From positions 1-34,160 of the forward strand of contig NZ_AWXZ01000020.1 in the NCBI RefSeq assembly GCF_000496075.1: a stretch of DNA of 34,160 nucleotides, given 5' to 3'. The translations under genes and the position numbers were made by a program. Under the pieces are notes generated by a model, which was not told where the DNA came from, did no database searches, and saw only the letters and a list, made by a program, of their open reading frames with translations. Numbering within the stretch: position 1 is the first letter of the stretch; each line of letters starts with the position of its first letter. Origin of the DNA: Lutibaculum baratangense AMV1. Lineage in GTDB: Bacteria; Pseudomonadota; Alphaproteobacteria; Rhizobiales; Tepidamorphaceae. This document shows, piece after piece, positions 1 to 8,593 of this stretch.

Positions 1-758
1 CCGAGGCGAGCCGCTATTCCGCCGAGCCGTGGACCATCAAGAACTGCCGTCGCTGCGGGTTCGTCTACCTCGACCCCGTACCGGTTGTCGCCGAGCTGAG
101 CGAAACCCTTTCCTGGGGCACGACCTTCCAGGCGGAGGCGGCGTTGCGCATGCAGCAACGCCCCGTCGGGCGCCGGCTGAGCCTCGCGACGCGCTGGAGG
201 ACGAAGCTCGTTCCGAGGCGAGAGATCGAGCAACTCGCGGCGGGATTGGTGCCTCCGGGGCCGATCCTCGATATCGGCTGCGGGTCTGGCATGCGGGGGC
301 GGCGCCTGCCGCCGGGCTACGTGCCATACGGCATCGAGGTCTCGGCGGCGTCTTCGGCCGTGGCGGACCGGGAGTTCGGCGCCCGCGGCGGCGCCTGCAT
401 TCATGCCCCGGCCACCGAGGGCCTCGCCCGGTTCGAGAACGGCTTCTTCCGCGGTGCGATCCTGCGATCCTACCTCGAGCACGAGACGCAGCCTCGGGAG
501 GTGCTGCGGGAGCTGATGAGGACACTGAGACCAGGCGGCGTCGCGGTCGTGAAGGTGCCGAACTTTGCGTCCCTGAACCGGCGGTTGGCGGGACGGTCGT
601 GGTGCGGCTTCCGCTTCCCCGACCACGTGAACTACTTCACGCCCTCCGCCCTGCGGACCATGGCGGAGAGGGCGGGGTTCGAGGTAGGCTGGCGTCGCTT
701 CGGTCGGCTACCGACGAGCGACAACATGTGGGCTTACCTCCGCCGCCCGCCGGAGTAG
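1..758 (+). CDS. Class I SAM-dependent methyltransferase with zinc-ribbon-like N-terminus, 5' partial
   Basis: The frame is open from the first bases of the window to the TAG at 756-758, so the start lies outside. The visible N-terminal part has a Cys-x2-Cys element followed by GFVYLDP, the usual remnant of a small zinc ribbon ahead of Methyltransf_23-type enzymes. The SAM-binding motif I is ILDIGCGSGMRG, about 125 codons after the ATG-independent visible start region, and the later motif LRPGGVAVVKVPN matches the post-IV strand of the fold. The C-terminal FPDHVNYFTPSALRTMAERAGFE is typical of this family. It transfers a methyl group from SAM to an unknown substrate. An internal ATG at 144 would cut off the cysteine element, so it is not the likely start. 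It ends 36 bp from the convergent macro-domain gene. Confidence 0.85.
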   Translation, partial: EASRYSAEPWTIKNCRRCGFVYLDPVPVVAELSETLSWGTTFQAEAALRMQQRPVGRRLSLATRWRTKLVPRREIEQLAAGLVPPGPILDIGCGSGMRGRRLPPGYVPYGIEVSAASSAVADREFGARGGACIHAPATEGLARFENGFFRGAILRSYLEHETQPREVLRELMRTLRPGGVAVVKVPNFASLNRRLAGRSWCGFRFPDHVNYFTPSALRTMAERAGFEVGWRRFGRLPTSDNMWAYLRRPPE

Positions 759-794
759 CGCCGGAACGCTCCGCTTCGCACGTGACGCGTCGCC

Positions 795-1358
795 CTACGC
801 GGCAGCCTCGCCGTTCTGGCGAGCGTGGGCCGCCGCTCTGACGAGTTCGCGCGCGAAGACGTCGTAGTCCTTCTGGCTGTAGAGCACGAAGCGCACCACC
901 TGCACGTGCCGGAGCCCCGCCGTCATCGCGGCGACCGTGCGGCAGGCAATCTCAGCGGCCTCGTCGATCGGGTAGCCGAAGGCACCTGTCGAAATCGCGG
1001 GTGTGGCGACGGAGGCCAGCATGTTCTCCTCCGCCAGTTCGAGGGAACTGCGATAGCAGCTCTCGAGGATCTCCGCCTCCGGCCGGTCATGGCCGTAGAC
1101 AGGGCCGAGACAGTGAATGATCTTCTCGTTCGGCAGATCGAACGCCGGCGTGATGGCGGCTTCTCCGGGCGCGATGGGTGCCAGCGGAGCGCACACCGTC
1201 GCCAGCTCCGGCCCGGCGGCGGCGTGGATGGCTCCGGCGACACCGCCGCCGGGCATGAGTTCGGCATTTGCCGCATTCACCACCGCAGCGATGCCCGGCT
1301 GTTGCGCGATGTCGCCCACATGGGCTTCGAGAAAGACGCCGTTGGTGACGATCCTCAT
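795..1358 (-). CDS. Macro-domain protein, probable O-acetyl-ADP-ribose deacetylase / ADP-ribosyl hydrolase
   Basis: This 187-residue protein is a single macro domain of MacroD type. Key motifs are VVNAANAELMPGGGVAGAIH near residues 26-45, with the Asn and glycine loop that hold ADP-ribose, and ISTGAFGYPIDEAA near residues 122-135, the diphosphate-binding loop. Relatives deacetylate O-acetyl-ADP-ribose or remove ADP-ribose from acidic residues; the true substrate here is inferred. The ATG start is preceded by CTGGAG at a good ribosome-binding distance. It is the first of several ADP-ribose or NAD genes in the window (ADP-ribosylglycohydrolase at 14394-15161, PncB and PncA near 26-27 kb). It reads against the preceding methyltransferase gene. 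Confidence 0.92.
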   Translation of the reverse strand: MRIVTNGVFLEAHVGDIAQQPGIAAVVNAANAELMPGGGVAGAIHAAAGPELATVCAPLAPIAPGEAAITPAFDLPNEKIIHCLGPVYGHDRPEAEILESCYRSSLELAEENMLASVATPAISTGAFGYPIDEAAEIACRTVAAMTAGLRHVQVVRFVLYSQKDYDVFARELVRAAAHARQNGEAAA

Positions 1359-1539
1359 GACTTAGACTCCAGAAGTTGGTGGTAATCGCCCCGCCGCAGC
1401 GAGGCCCGATGATCGTTATGGGGCTACTGCCCGAGGACTGCGCGCGGCTGCTCCGGTGATCCGGAAGGCTGCCGCCGCAACGGGTTCCGTGCGCGTCCCC
1501 GCCTTCTCCCTTTCACGGCCGGAGCCTGACAGGATCAGA

Positions 1540-1728
1540 TCAAAGGGGAGCCTTCGATTTCCTGTGCTTCCTCAGGTACTCGATCTTCTGCCGCAGCGCC
1601 TTGTCGTCGAGGCCGGCGGCCTGCGGGACGAGCCGCCTGATGTCATCGACCGTCGCGTCAGGCTTGCCGATCAGGATACGGCTGATGAGGACGTCGGAAC
1701 TCTTGGGGCTTCTCGGGCTGGTCATCAC
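1540..1728 (-). CDS. Hypothetical 62-residue basic protein coupled to prfC
   Basis: A short frame starting GTG-ATG that overlaps the TGA stop of the release factor 3 gene by a few bases (GTGA/TGATG arrangement), which argues that it is really translated by coupling. The protein has no recognised domain. Its middle (DATVDDIRRLVPQAAGLDDKA) looks like a helical segment and its C-terminus is strongly basic (RKHRKSK), as in small nucleic-acid- or ribosome-binding proteins. I do not recognise it. Either the GTG at 1728 or the ATG at 1725 could be the start. It is the last gene of a three-gene minus-strand operon with prfC and the 102-residue protein. Confidence 0.55.
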   Translation of the reverse strand: MMTSPRSPKSSDVLISRILIGKPDATVDDIRRLVPQAAGLDDKALRQKIEYLRKHRKSKAPL

Positions 1729-3343
1729 GAGCGTTCCCTCGTCTTCAGGAAGCGGATTTGCGGCCAGTCCTTCTGCGTGCGCTCCAGCGTCCAGGGGTTT
1801 CTCGCCAGGAAAACGGTCAAGGTCGCCCTGTCCTCGGCCAGGGAGGCGCGATTGGCCGCAACGAAGCGCTTGAATTCCTTCGGATCGTCACTCGCGATCC
1901 ACCGGGCGGTTTCGAAGCCGGCGCTCTCGAGGGATGCGGGGACGCGGCACTCCTTCTCGAGCCGGGACGACAGGACGTCGAGCTGAAGCGAACCGACCAC
2001 GCCGACCAGCCAGTCCGCACCGATCATCGGCCGGAACACCTGGGTCACGCCTTCCTCCGCGAGGTCGTTCAGCGCCTTTCCGAGCTGTTTCGCCTTCATC
2101 GGGTCGGACAGGCGCACCCGGCGGATCAGCTCCGGGGCGAAGTTCGGGATTCCCGTCACGCGCGTCTCCGCGTCCTCGCAGAGCGTGTCACCGACGCTCA
2201 GCGTGCCGTGGTTGGGAATGCCGATGATGTCGCCGGCGACGGCCTCGTCCGCGGTCTCGCGCTCTTGTGCGAAGAAGAGCATGGGGCTTGTGATGGTGAT
2301 GTCACGGCCGAGCCTGGGGTGGCGCAACTTCATGCCCCTCCGGAACGTGCCGGAGGAGAGGCGAAGGAAGGCAATGCGATCCCTGTGGTTCGGTTCCATG
2401 TTCGCCTGCACCTTGAACACGAAGCCCGTTACCGTTGGAGAGGCCGGATCGATCGGTGCCGGCTCGGCGGGCTGAGGTCGCGGAGACGGTGCCCATTCGC
2501 CGATCGCTTGGAGCAGGTCTTCTATGCCCACCGACTTCAGGGCCGACCCGAAGAAGACCGGAGTGAGGTGCCCTTCCCGATAGGACTGGAGATCGAAGGG
2601 GGGAAGCGTCTCACGGGCAATCGACATCCCCTCCAGCGCAGGGCCATAGACGGGATCTGCGGTGACCTCCGAGGTCTCGATCCATTCGTCCATCTGCGAA
2701 AGCGAGATGGCGCCCGGGGATCCGTCGGGCAGCGTCATCCTCCCGGAGCTGAGATTGACGACGCCCTTGAAGTCGACGCCGAGACCGATCGGCCAGGAAC
2801 CCGGGACGACATCCAGCGCGAGGGTCTCCGAGATCTCGTCGAGGATCTCGAGCGGGTCGCGGCCCTCCCGGTCCACCTTGTTTACGAAGGTGATGATGGG
2901 AATGTCCCGCAGCCGGCAGACCTCGAACAACTTCAGCGTCTGGCTCTCGATGCCTTTGGCCGCATCGATGACCATGACGACGGCGTCGACTGCCGTGAGC
3001 GTGCGATAGGTATCCTCGGAGAAATCGGCGTGGCCTGGGGTATCGAGCAGGTTGTAGGTCAGGCCCTGGTGCTCGAACGTCATGACGGACGACGTCACCG
3101 AGATGCCGCGCTTCTGCTCGATCTCCATCCAGTCCGACCGCGTCCGGCGGCGTTCGCCACGTGCCTTCACCTGGCCCGCCATCCGGATGGCACCCGATGC
3201 GTAAGAAGCTTCTCCGTCAGCGTTGTCTTGCCTGCGTCCGGATGGGAGATGATGGCGAAGGTTCGCCGGGTCTCGTGGGTCGACTCTCCGCACCGCGATG
3301 TCGTGGGACTTTCAAATTCTCCGACTGTGGCTGCTTCCGTCAT
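1725..3343 (-). CDS. prfC: Peptide chain release factor 3 (RF3), reading frame broken by one missing base near 3203-3206
   Basis: RF3 is the translational GTPase that recycles RF1/RF2 from the ribosome. Seen: DWMEIEQKRGISVTSSVM (switch region), LLDTPGHADFSEDTYR (G3), TFVNKVDREGRDP (G4), and the RF3 domain II/III signatures AFLRLSSGTFRRGMKLR and GIPNFAPELIRRVRL. An open frame from 3293 lacks the P-loop. The missing N-terminus is intact in another frame from an ATG at 3343: RRTFAIISHPDAGKTTLTEKLL is encoded there and ends where CTTCTT(T)ACG has lost one T (minus strand), so rejoining the frames restores a normal-length protein of about 538 residues. The ATG at 3343 overlaps the stop of the upstream 102-residue gene as ATGA, confirming the start. 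Whether the deletion is real or a sequencing error cannot be told here. Confidence 0.9.
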
Positions 3344-3648
3344 CGCGTCAGGTCGACCTCGCCATCGATGAGGTCGCGGAAGTTCGCCTTCAGCAGCTCG
3401 GCGTCGCGCAGGTCCTCGACGTGCAGGATCACCTCCTGCCTGTCGTGCTCTACCGCGGTGCGCCCGTGCCCGAAGTCCCGCATGTACTGCAGGATCTCGC
3501 TCACCCGAGCGTTGTTGATGTTTTTCCTCAGGTAGAACTTTTCAGCCGGCGCGATGGTGTCGGTGCCATTGGGCTGTTCCGCCGTCTCTGGTGTCCCATG
3601 CGGTATGCCGACCGAGGAGAAGATTGTCCTGTTCTTGTCCGCTGCCAT
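3340..3648 (-). CDS. Hypothetical 102-residue protein, first gene of the prfC operon
   Basis: The frame has a good ribosome-binding site (AAGGAG about nine bases before the ATG) and ends in an ATGA overlap with the true start of prfC at 3343, so it is probably translated and coupled to RF3. The product is soluble, with a flexible N-terminal third rich in Thr, Pro and Glu and a compact second half (KFYLRKNINNARVSEILQYM, then EVILHVEDLRDAELLKANF) that looks like a small alpha/beta fold. I do not recognise the family. Being first in an operon with a release factor, a translation-related role is possible but is only inference. A promoter-like element lies about 220 bases upstream at 3869-3900. 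Confidence 0.6.
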   Translation of the reverse strand: MAADKNRTIFSSVGIPHGTPETAEQPNGTDTIAPAEKFYLRKNINNARVSEILQYMRDFGHGRTAVEHDRQEVILHVEDLRDAELLKANFRDLIDGEVDLTR

Positions 3649-3868
3649 GTGCCCGTCTCCTTCAAGCTCTCGGGAGACCGGAAACGCGCGTGCGTTAGCC
3701 CGCGACCATACGGCCGCAGGCGGGATCTGCGGCTCGGACCTCGAACGTCGGAGCGGCCTTGGCCTAAGCTTCCGAAGCCGAGGTCACGGCGCACTCGATG
3801 GAGCGCGAGCCGATGTCCTCCGGCGTGTTCGAAATCCAAGCACTTTCGCGTGCTGGGGATAGCCGCAA

Positions 3869-3900
3869 CATAAGCGACAAGGCTCCCCTTGTGTAGCCCC
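3869..3900 (-). promoter_or_regulatory. Promoter-like element, copy A (shared with 11321-11352)
   Basis: A 32-base stretch matches the one at 11321-11352 at 23 positions, including an unbroken 12-base block (TTGTGTAGCCCC on the plus strand) and CATAA-x-CGA at the other end with identical spacing; CGACAGG follows shortly after in both. Read on the minus strand it is GGGGCTAC, 16 bases, then CGCTTATG, the spacing of an extracytoplasmic-function sigma promoter, and it points at the 102-residue/prfC operon. The sigma factor is unknown; the promoter reading is inference. Confidence 0.35.
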
Positions 3901-3950
3901 CGCACGCGGGGCGACAGGTGAAATGGCAGAGATATGCGCGGTGCGTCCGC

Positions 3951-3984
3951 CTGCTGCTCACCACCGCTCGTTGCGGTGCAGCAG
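3951..3984 (+). other. Stem-loop in the leader of the SulP transporter gene
   Basis: CTGCTG pairs with CAGCAG and CACCGC pairs with GCGGTG around a five-base TCGTT loop, with one five-base bulge. This is a 12-pair stem in the gene-free stretch 3649-4121. No U-run follows, so it is not an obvious terminator. It may be a regulatory structure in the 5' leader of the transporter gene. The rest of this stretch shows no convincing gene. Confidence 0.45.
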
Positions 3985-4016
3985 AATTCCCTTTACTAGA
4001 GATCCTATCGAATCCG

Positions 4017-4036
4017 TGCGCCCTGATTTGGGCGCA
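4017..4036 (+). other. Second stem-loop in the SulP leader
   Basis: TGCGCCC and GGGCGCA form a perfect seven-pair stem around a TGATTT loop, 85 bases before the transporter start. It is not followed by a U-run. With the hairpin at 3951-3984 it makes the leader unusually structured. Function unknown. Confidence 0.4.
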
Positions 4037-4121
4037 GCCCCTCCGATTCCTCAGTTTCATAAGACCTTCGCGGCCCCGAGGATCAGTTTCCTCCGGCCGG
4101 CGTCAGACGCCTGGAATTTTC

Positions 4122-5606
4122 ATGCATTCACTCATCGCCTACCGCAGCGAGTGGCTCGGCAACATTCGCGGCGACATCCTGGCCGGCCTCGTCGTCGCCC
4201 TCGCGCTCATTCCCGAGGCCATCGCCTTCTCCATCATCGCCGGCGTCGATCCGAAGGTCGGGCTCTACGCCTCCTTCTCGATCGCCGTCATTACCGCGAT
4301 CGTCGGCGGGCGCCCGGGCATGATATCGGCCGCGACCGCCGCGACGGCGGTTCTCATGATAACGCTCGTGCGCGATCACGGGCTCGAATACCTCCTCGCC
4401 GCCACGGTGCTCGCGGGCGTGCTTCAGGTGATCGCCGGCCTCTTGCGGCTCGGCAGCCTCATGCGCTTCGTGTCCCGCTCGGTGATGACCGGCTTCGTCA
4501 ACGCGCTGGCGATCCTCATCTTCATGGCGCAGATCCCCGAGCTCGTCGGCGTGCCGAACCTGACCTACGTCATGGTCGCGGCCGGTCTCGCGATCATCTA
4601 CCTCTTTCCCTACCTGACGACGGCCGTCCCTTCGCCGCTCGTCTGCATCGTGGCCCTCACGGCCGCTGCGATGGTCTTCGGCTTCGATCTCAGGACCGTG
4701 GGCGACATGGGCGAGCTGCCCTCGACCCTGCCCGTGTTCCTGATCCCGCAGATCCCGCTCAACCTCGAGACGCTGTGGATCATCCTGCCCTATTCGGCCG
4801 CGGTCGCGGTCGTCGGGCTGCTCGAATCGCTGATGACGGCGACGATCGTCGACGACCTGACCGACACGCCGTCCAACAAGAACCAGGAATGCGTCGGCCA
4901 GGGCATCGCGAATACGGCGACGGGCTTCATCGGCGGCATGGCGGGTTGCGCCATGATCGGCCAGTCGATGATCAACGTGAAATCCGGCGGCCGCGGCCGG
5001 CTCTCGACCTTCGCCTCGGGCGTGTTCCTGCTCTTCATGATCGTCGTGCTCGGAGACTGGGTGGCGCAGATCCCGATGGCCGCTCTCGTCGCCATCATGA
5101 TCATGGTCTCGATCGGCACCTTCTCCTGGTCGTCGATCAAGAACCTGAAGACCCACCCACGGTCCTCCTCGATCGTCATGCTCGCGACCGTCGTGACGGT
5201 CGTCTACACGCACAACCTCGCGATCGGCGTCCTCGTCGGCGTGCTGCTGTCGGGCATCTTCTTCTCGGCCAAGATCGCTCAGTTCCTGCGCATCACCTCG
5301 ACCCTGTCGGAGGACGGGCGGCACAGGACCTATCTCGTCCACGGCCAGGTCTTCTTCGCCTCCTCGGACGCTTTCAACGCGGCCTTCGACTTCCGCGAGG
5401 CGCTGGAGAAGGTGACGATCGACCTCACCCACGCGCATATCTGGGACATCTCGAGCGTGGCCTCGCTCGACATGATCGTGTTGAAGTTCCGCAGGGAGGG
5501 CGCCGAGGTCGAGCTCGTCGGCCTCAACAAGGCGAGCGAGACGATCGTCGACAGGCTCGCCGTCCACGACAAGCCCGGGGCCATGGAAAGCCTCATGGGG
5601 CACTGA
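4122..5606 (+). CDS. SulP family anion transporter with C-terminal STAS domain
   Basis: The 494-residue membrane protein begins [18 protein letters not shown], followed at once by the SulP hallmark [35 protein letters not shown]. About ten or more hydrophobic segments follow to roughly residue 390, then a soluble STAS domain ([18 protein letters not shown] to the end). SulP proteins carry sulfate, bicarbonate or other anions, often with proton or sodium; the substrate cannot be read from sequence. The ATG at 4122 gives the canonical N-terminus; the frame stays open upstream to 3918 but that part has no SulP similarity. The ribosome-binding site is weak. It is followed 11 bases later by the universal stress protein gene, so the two are probably cotranscribed. 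Confidence 0.93.
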   Translation: MHSLIAYRSEWLGNIRGDILAGLVVALALIPEAIAFSIIAGVDPKVGLYASFSIAVITAIVGGRPGMISAATAATAVLMITLVRDHGLEYLLAATVLAGVLQVIAGLLRLGSLMRFVSRSVMTGFVNALAILIFMAQIPELVGVPNLTYVMVAAGLAIIYLFPYLTTAVPSPLVCIVALTAAAMVFGFDLRTVGDMGELPSTLPVFLIPQIPLNLETLWIILPYSAAVAVVGLLESLMTATIVDDLTDTPSNKNQECVGQGIANTATGFIGGMAGCAMIGQSMINVKSGGRGRLSTFASGVFLLFMIVVLGDWVAQIPMAALVAIMIMVSIGTFSWSSIKNLKTHPRSSSIVMLATVVTVVYTHNLAIGVLVGVLLSGIFFSAKIAQFLRITSTLSEDGRHRTYLVHGQVFFASSDAFNAAFDFREALEKVTIDLTHAHIWDISSVASLDMIVLKFRREGAEVELVGLNKASETIVDRLAVHDKPGAMESLMGH

Positions 5607-5617
5607 GGGAGATGGAC

Positions 5618-6472
5618 ATGGCAAAGCTCATCGCGCTCGTCGACGGCTCGATCTATTCGAAGAGCGTCTGCGACCACGCCGCCTGGATCGCGCAGCGGAC
5701 CGGCGCGGAGATCGAGCTCCTGCACGTGCTCGGCCGGCGCGAGACCGACAGCACGCCGCAGAACCTGAGCGGCAACCTGACGCTCGGCGCCCGCACGGCG
5801 CTGCTGGAGGAGCTCGCGACGCTCGACGAGCAGCGCGCGCGCCTCGCCCAGCAGCGGGGGCGGGCGATCCTGGACGACGCGAAGGCGGCGATCAAGGCGC
5901 AGGGGCTTCGGGACGTCGCGACGAAGCTCAGGATCGGCGACATCGTCGAGACGGTGGCCGAGCTCGAGGCCGGGGCCGACATGGTGATCGTCGGCAAGCG
6001 TGGTGAGGCCGCCGACTTCGCCAAGGGGCATCTCGGCTCGAACCTCGAGCGCATCGTGCGCTCGTCGAAGAAGCCGGTCTTCGTCGCCTCCCGCGCCTTC
6101 GCTCCCGTCGAGCGCTTCCTGATCGCGTATGACGGTGGCGTCTCCAGCATGAAGGCCCTCGATCACGTGGCCCGCAGCCTTCTTTTTCAGGGGCTGAAGT
6201 GCCGGCTGCTCACCGTCGGCAACGAGACGGCGGAGAACACGAAGCGCCTCGACGACGCCCGGCGGGTGCTCGAAGGCGCCGGCTACGCGGTCGACGCCGA
6301 CATCGTGCCGGGGCAGGCCGACGCCGTCATCGCGCAGGCGGTGGAGAACGAGAGGATCGGCCTCCTCGTCATGGGCGCCTACGGCCACTCGCGCATCCGC
6401 AGCCTCGTCATCGGCTCCACGACGACCGAGATGGTGCGGTCCTGCCGGATCCCGGTGATGCTCTTCCGGTAG
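5618..6472 (+). CDS. Universal stress protein, tandem UspA domains
   Basis: The 284-residue protein has two Usp domains, about residues 1-150 and 155-284. Each carries the nucleotide-binding signature G-x2-G-x9-G-S/T: GKRGEAADFAKGHLGSN in the first and GAYGHSRIRSLVIGSTTT in the second, so it is probably an ATP-binding Usp. Tandem Usp proteins help survival in starvation and low oxygen. GAGGGAG ends just before an ATG at 5612, so the second ATG at 5618 has better spacing and is preferred; starting at 5612 would add two residues. It lies 11 bases after the SulP gene. A decayed copy of its last ~45 codons is found at 8253-8391, beyond the ABC-F gene. Confidence 0.93.
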   Translation: MAKLIALVDGSIYSKSVCDHAAWIAQRTGAEIELLHVLGRRETDSTPQNLSGNLTLGARTALLEELATLDEQRARLAQQRGRAILDDAKAAIKAQGLRDVATKLRIGDIVETVAELEAGADMVIVGKRGEAADFAKGHLGSNLERIVRSSKKPVFVASRAFAPVERFLIAYDGGVSSMKALDHVARSLLFQGLKCRLLTVGNETAENTKRLDDARRVLEGAGYAVDADIVPGQADAVIAQAVENERIGLLVMGAYGHSRIRSLVIGSTTTEMVRSCRIPVMLFR

Positions 6473-6609
6473 GGGCTTCCATGGTCCTGCTGCCCCGGTG
6501 GCGGCGATGGTCCGGGGACATCGGGGGGGCTCTCGGCCTGGGATGATCTTTTTCACGGCCGGCGCCTCCCACCCTTGAATTTCTGTCGGCGATCTGCCAG
6601 CAGGCCCAC

Positions 6610-8198
6610 ATGCTGAAAATCTCGGACATCACTTACTCCGTCGAGGGGCGCCCGCTCTTCGAGGGTGCCACCGCCAATATTCCGGCGGGTCACAAGGTCG
6701 GGCTCGTAGGACGCAACGGCACCGGCAAGACCACGCTCTTCCGGCTGATCCGGGGCGAGCTGACGCTGGAGAATGGGGAGATCTCCCTGCCGTCGAACGC
6801 GCGGATCGGCGGAGTCGCCCAGGAGGTGCCCTCCAGTGCGACGTCTCTGCTCGATACGGTGCTGGAAGCCGACCGCGAGCGCTCGAACCTCCTGGCCGAG
6901 GCCGAGACGGCGACCGACCCCATGCGCATCGCCGAGATCCACGTCCGGCTGGCGGACATCGACGCGTGGTCGGCCGAGGCTCGGGCAAGCGCGATCCTGA
7001 AGGGCCTCGGCTTCGACACAGAGACGCAGCAGCTTCCCTGCTCCGATTTCTCGGGCGGCTGGCGGATGCGCGTCGCCCTCGCAGGCGTCCTGTTCGCCGA
7101 GCCCGACCTGCTGCTCTTGGACGAGCCGACGAACTACCTGGATCTCGAAGGCGCGATGTGGCTGGAGGACTACCTCCAGAAGTATCCGCACACCGTGATC
7201 GTCGTGAGCCACGACAGGGGCCTGCTGAATCGCGCGGTCGGCGGCATCCTCAGCCTCGAGGACAGGAAGCTGAGCTATTTTCGGGGCGGGTACGACCAGT
7301 TTGTCCGCCAGCGGACAGAGCAGCGCGCCGTCGTTATGGCCGAGGCCCGGAAGCAGGAGGAGCGCCGCGCGCATCTGCAGCAGTTCGTCGACAGGTTCCG
7401 CGCCCAGGCGAACAAGGCCAGGCAAGCGCAGTCGCGGCTGAAGATGCTCGAGCGCATGACGCCGGTGTCGGCTTACGAGGACAGGAAGGAGCAGGTCTTC
7501 ACCTTTCCGGCGCCGGAGGAGCTCTCGCCGCCGATCGTCAATCTCGACGACGCCGCGGTGGGCTACGGCGGCCCTCCAGTGCTGCAGGAACTGAACCTGC
7601 GGATCGACCAGGACGACCGGATCGCGCTTCTCGGGCGAAATGGCCAAGGCAAGTCGACGCTCGCCAAGCTGCTGGCGGACAGGTTGATCGCCGCTGAAGG
7701 GAAGGTCACCCGCGCGGCGAAACTGCGGATCGGGTACTTTGCGCAGCATCAGGTGGACGAGTTGGAGGTCGACGAGACGCCACTGCAGCACCTCGTGCGC
7801 CTTCGCCCCGAAGAGCGCCCGGCGCGACTGCGGGCGCGGCTGGCCGGCTTCGGACTCGGAGCGGACCAGGCCGACACGGTCGTAGACAAGCTGTCGGGCG
7901 GCCAGAAGGCGCGGCTTTCGCTGCTGCTCGCGACGATGGACGCGCCGCATCTCTTGATCCTCGACGAACCGACGAACCATCTGGATGTCGAGAGCCGCGA
8001 GGCCTTGTTGAGGCGCTCAACCAGTATTCCGGTGCGGTGATTCTGGTCACCCACGACATGCACCTGCTCGGGCTCGTGGCCGACCGGCTGTGGCTCGTGA
8101 GCCAAGGCACGGTCGCCCCCTACGACGGCGATCTCGAGAGCTACCGAAAGCTGCTGTTGTCGGGGAAGAGCCCCCGGCCGGAAGCGAACGCGGCCTGA
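6610..8198 (+). CDS. ABC-F family ATPase (YheS subfamily), frame broken by one missing base near 8004-8007
   Basis: Two ABC domains in one soluble chain without membrane segments. Domain 1 has GRNGTGKTT, signature FSGGWRMR and LLLLDEPTNYLD; the linker YIDRFRA-like FVDRFRAQANKARQAQSRLKMLERM is diagnostic of the YheS group; domain 2 has GRNGQGKST, LSGGQKAR and LLILDEPTNHLD. ABC-F proteins act on the ribosome. The frame stops at 8040, but one base restored at GCCTTG(G)TTGAG joins it to VEALNQYSGAVILVTHDMHLL and on to a TGA at 8196-8198, giving about 530 residues. Even so it lacks the long C-terminal coiled coil of E. coli YheS. The deletion may be real or a sequencing error. The ribosome-binding site is weak (AGCAGG). 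Confidence 0.9.
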
Positions 8199-8252
8199 GC
8201 CCAATCTGAGCGCGCGCGCCCACCTGCCGGTCGGCACTTGATACGGCGTTGC

Positions 8253-8391
8253 TACGCCGCAATCGCTTATGCCGACGAGAACGAGAAGATCGGCCTTCTC
8301 GTCATGGGCCCCTACGGGCACTCGCGCGTGCGCAGCCCGTTGATCGGGTCGACGACCACCGACGGGGATCCCGCTGCTGCCTTTCCGGTAG
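8253..8391 (+). pseudogene. Decayed duplicate of the universal stress protein C-terminus
   Basis: The DNA from about 8253 matches the last part of the intact Usp gene (about 6325-6472), encoding KIGLLVMGPYGHSRVRSPLIGSTTT against RIGLLVMGAYGHSRIRSLVIGSTTT. After GSTTT about 14 bases are missing relative to the intact gene, which shifts the frame, and the parallel then resumes to the same TTCCGGTAGGGGCTTC end, including bases beyond the stop codon. It is therefore a remnant of a second Usp gene or a segmental duplication. The following stretch to 8593 holds no gene I can support. Confidence 0.8.
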
Positions 8392-8593
8392 GGGCTTCAT
8401 CGGCCGTTGCCGGGATGCTAGGGATGGCGTGGAGTTACCTCGGTCGCCAGCCTCTCGACACTGCCGGTTCTCCCCCGGCACGGCAGCCGATCCGCCTTCG
8501 CCGGCTTGATCTGCATCCGATCGACATCGTCTTCGTCTGGCGTGCGACCCACCGTGAACCCGTGGGAGCCGACATGGACGATCGGAGCCGGCG

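Noticed and set aside
3203-3206. Programmed frameshift in release factor 3, like that in prfB.
   Set aside because: No in-frame stop with a slippery CTT-T and internal ribosome-binding signal of the prfB kind is present, and RF3 is not known to be regulated this way.
1758-3371. Long open frame (537 codons) on the plus strand across prfC.
   Set aside because: It is antisense to prfC, whose GTPase motifs are clear; the translation is Arg/Gly/Asp-rich without domain features. High G+C leaves many such shadows.
3923-5617. Open frame upstream of the universal stress protein, making an 849-codon frame.
   Set aside because: The part before 5618 is a shadow of the SulP gene in another frame, very rich in Arg and His; the Usp start has its own ribosome-binding site.
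8221-8262. FNR-like half-site TTGAT ahead of the Usp remnant.
   Set aside because: The other half (CGTTG) does not match and there is no intact gene after it.
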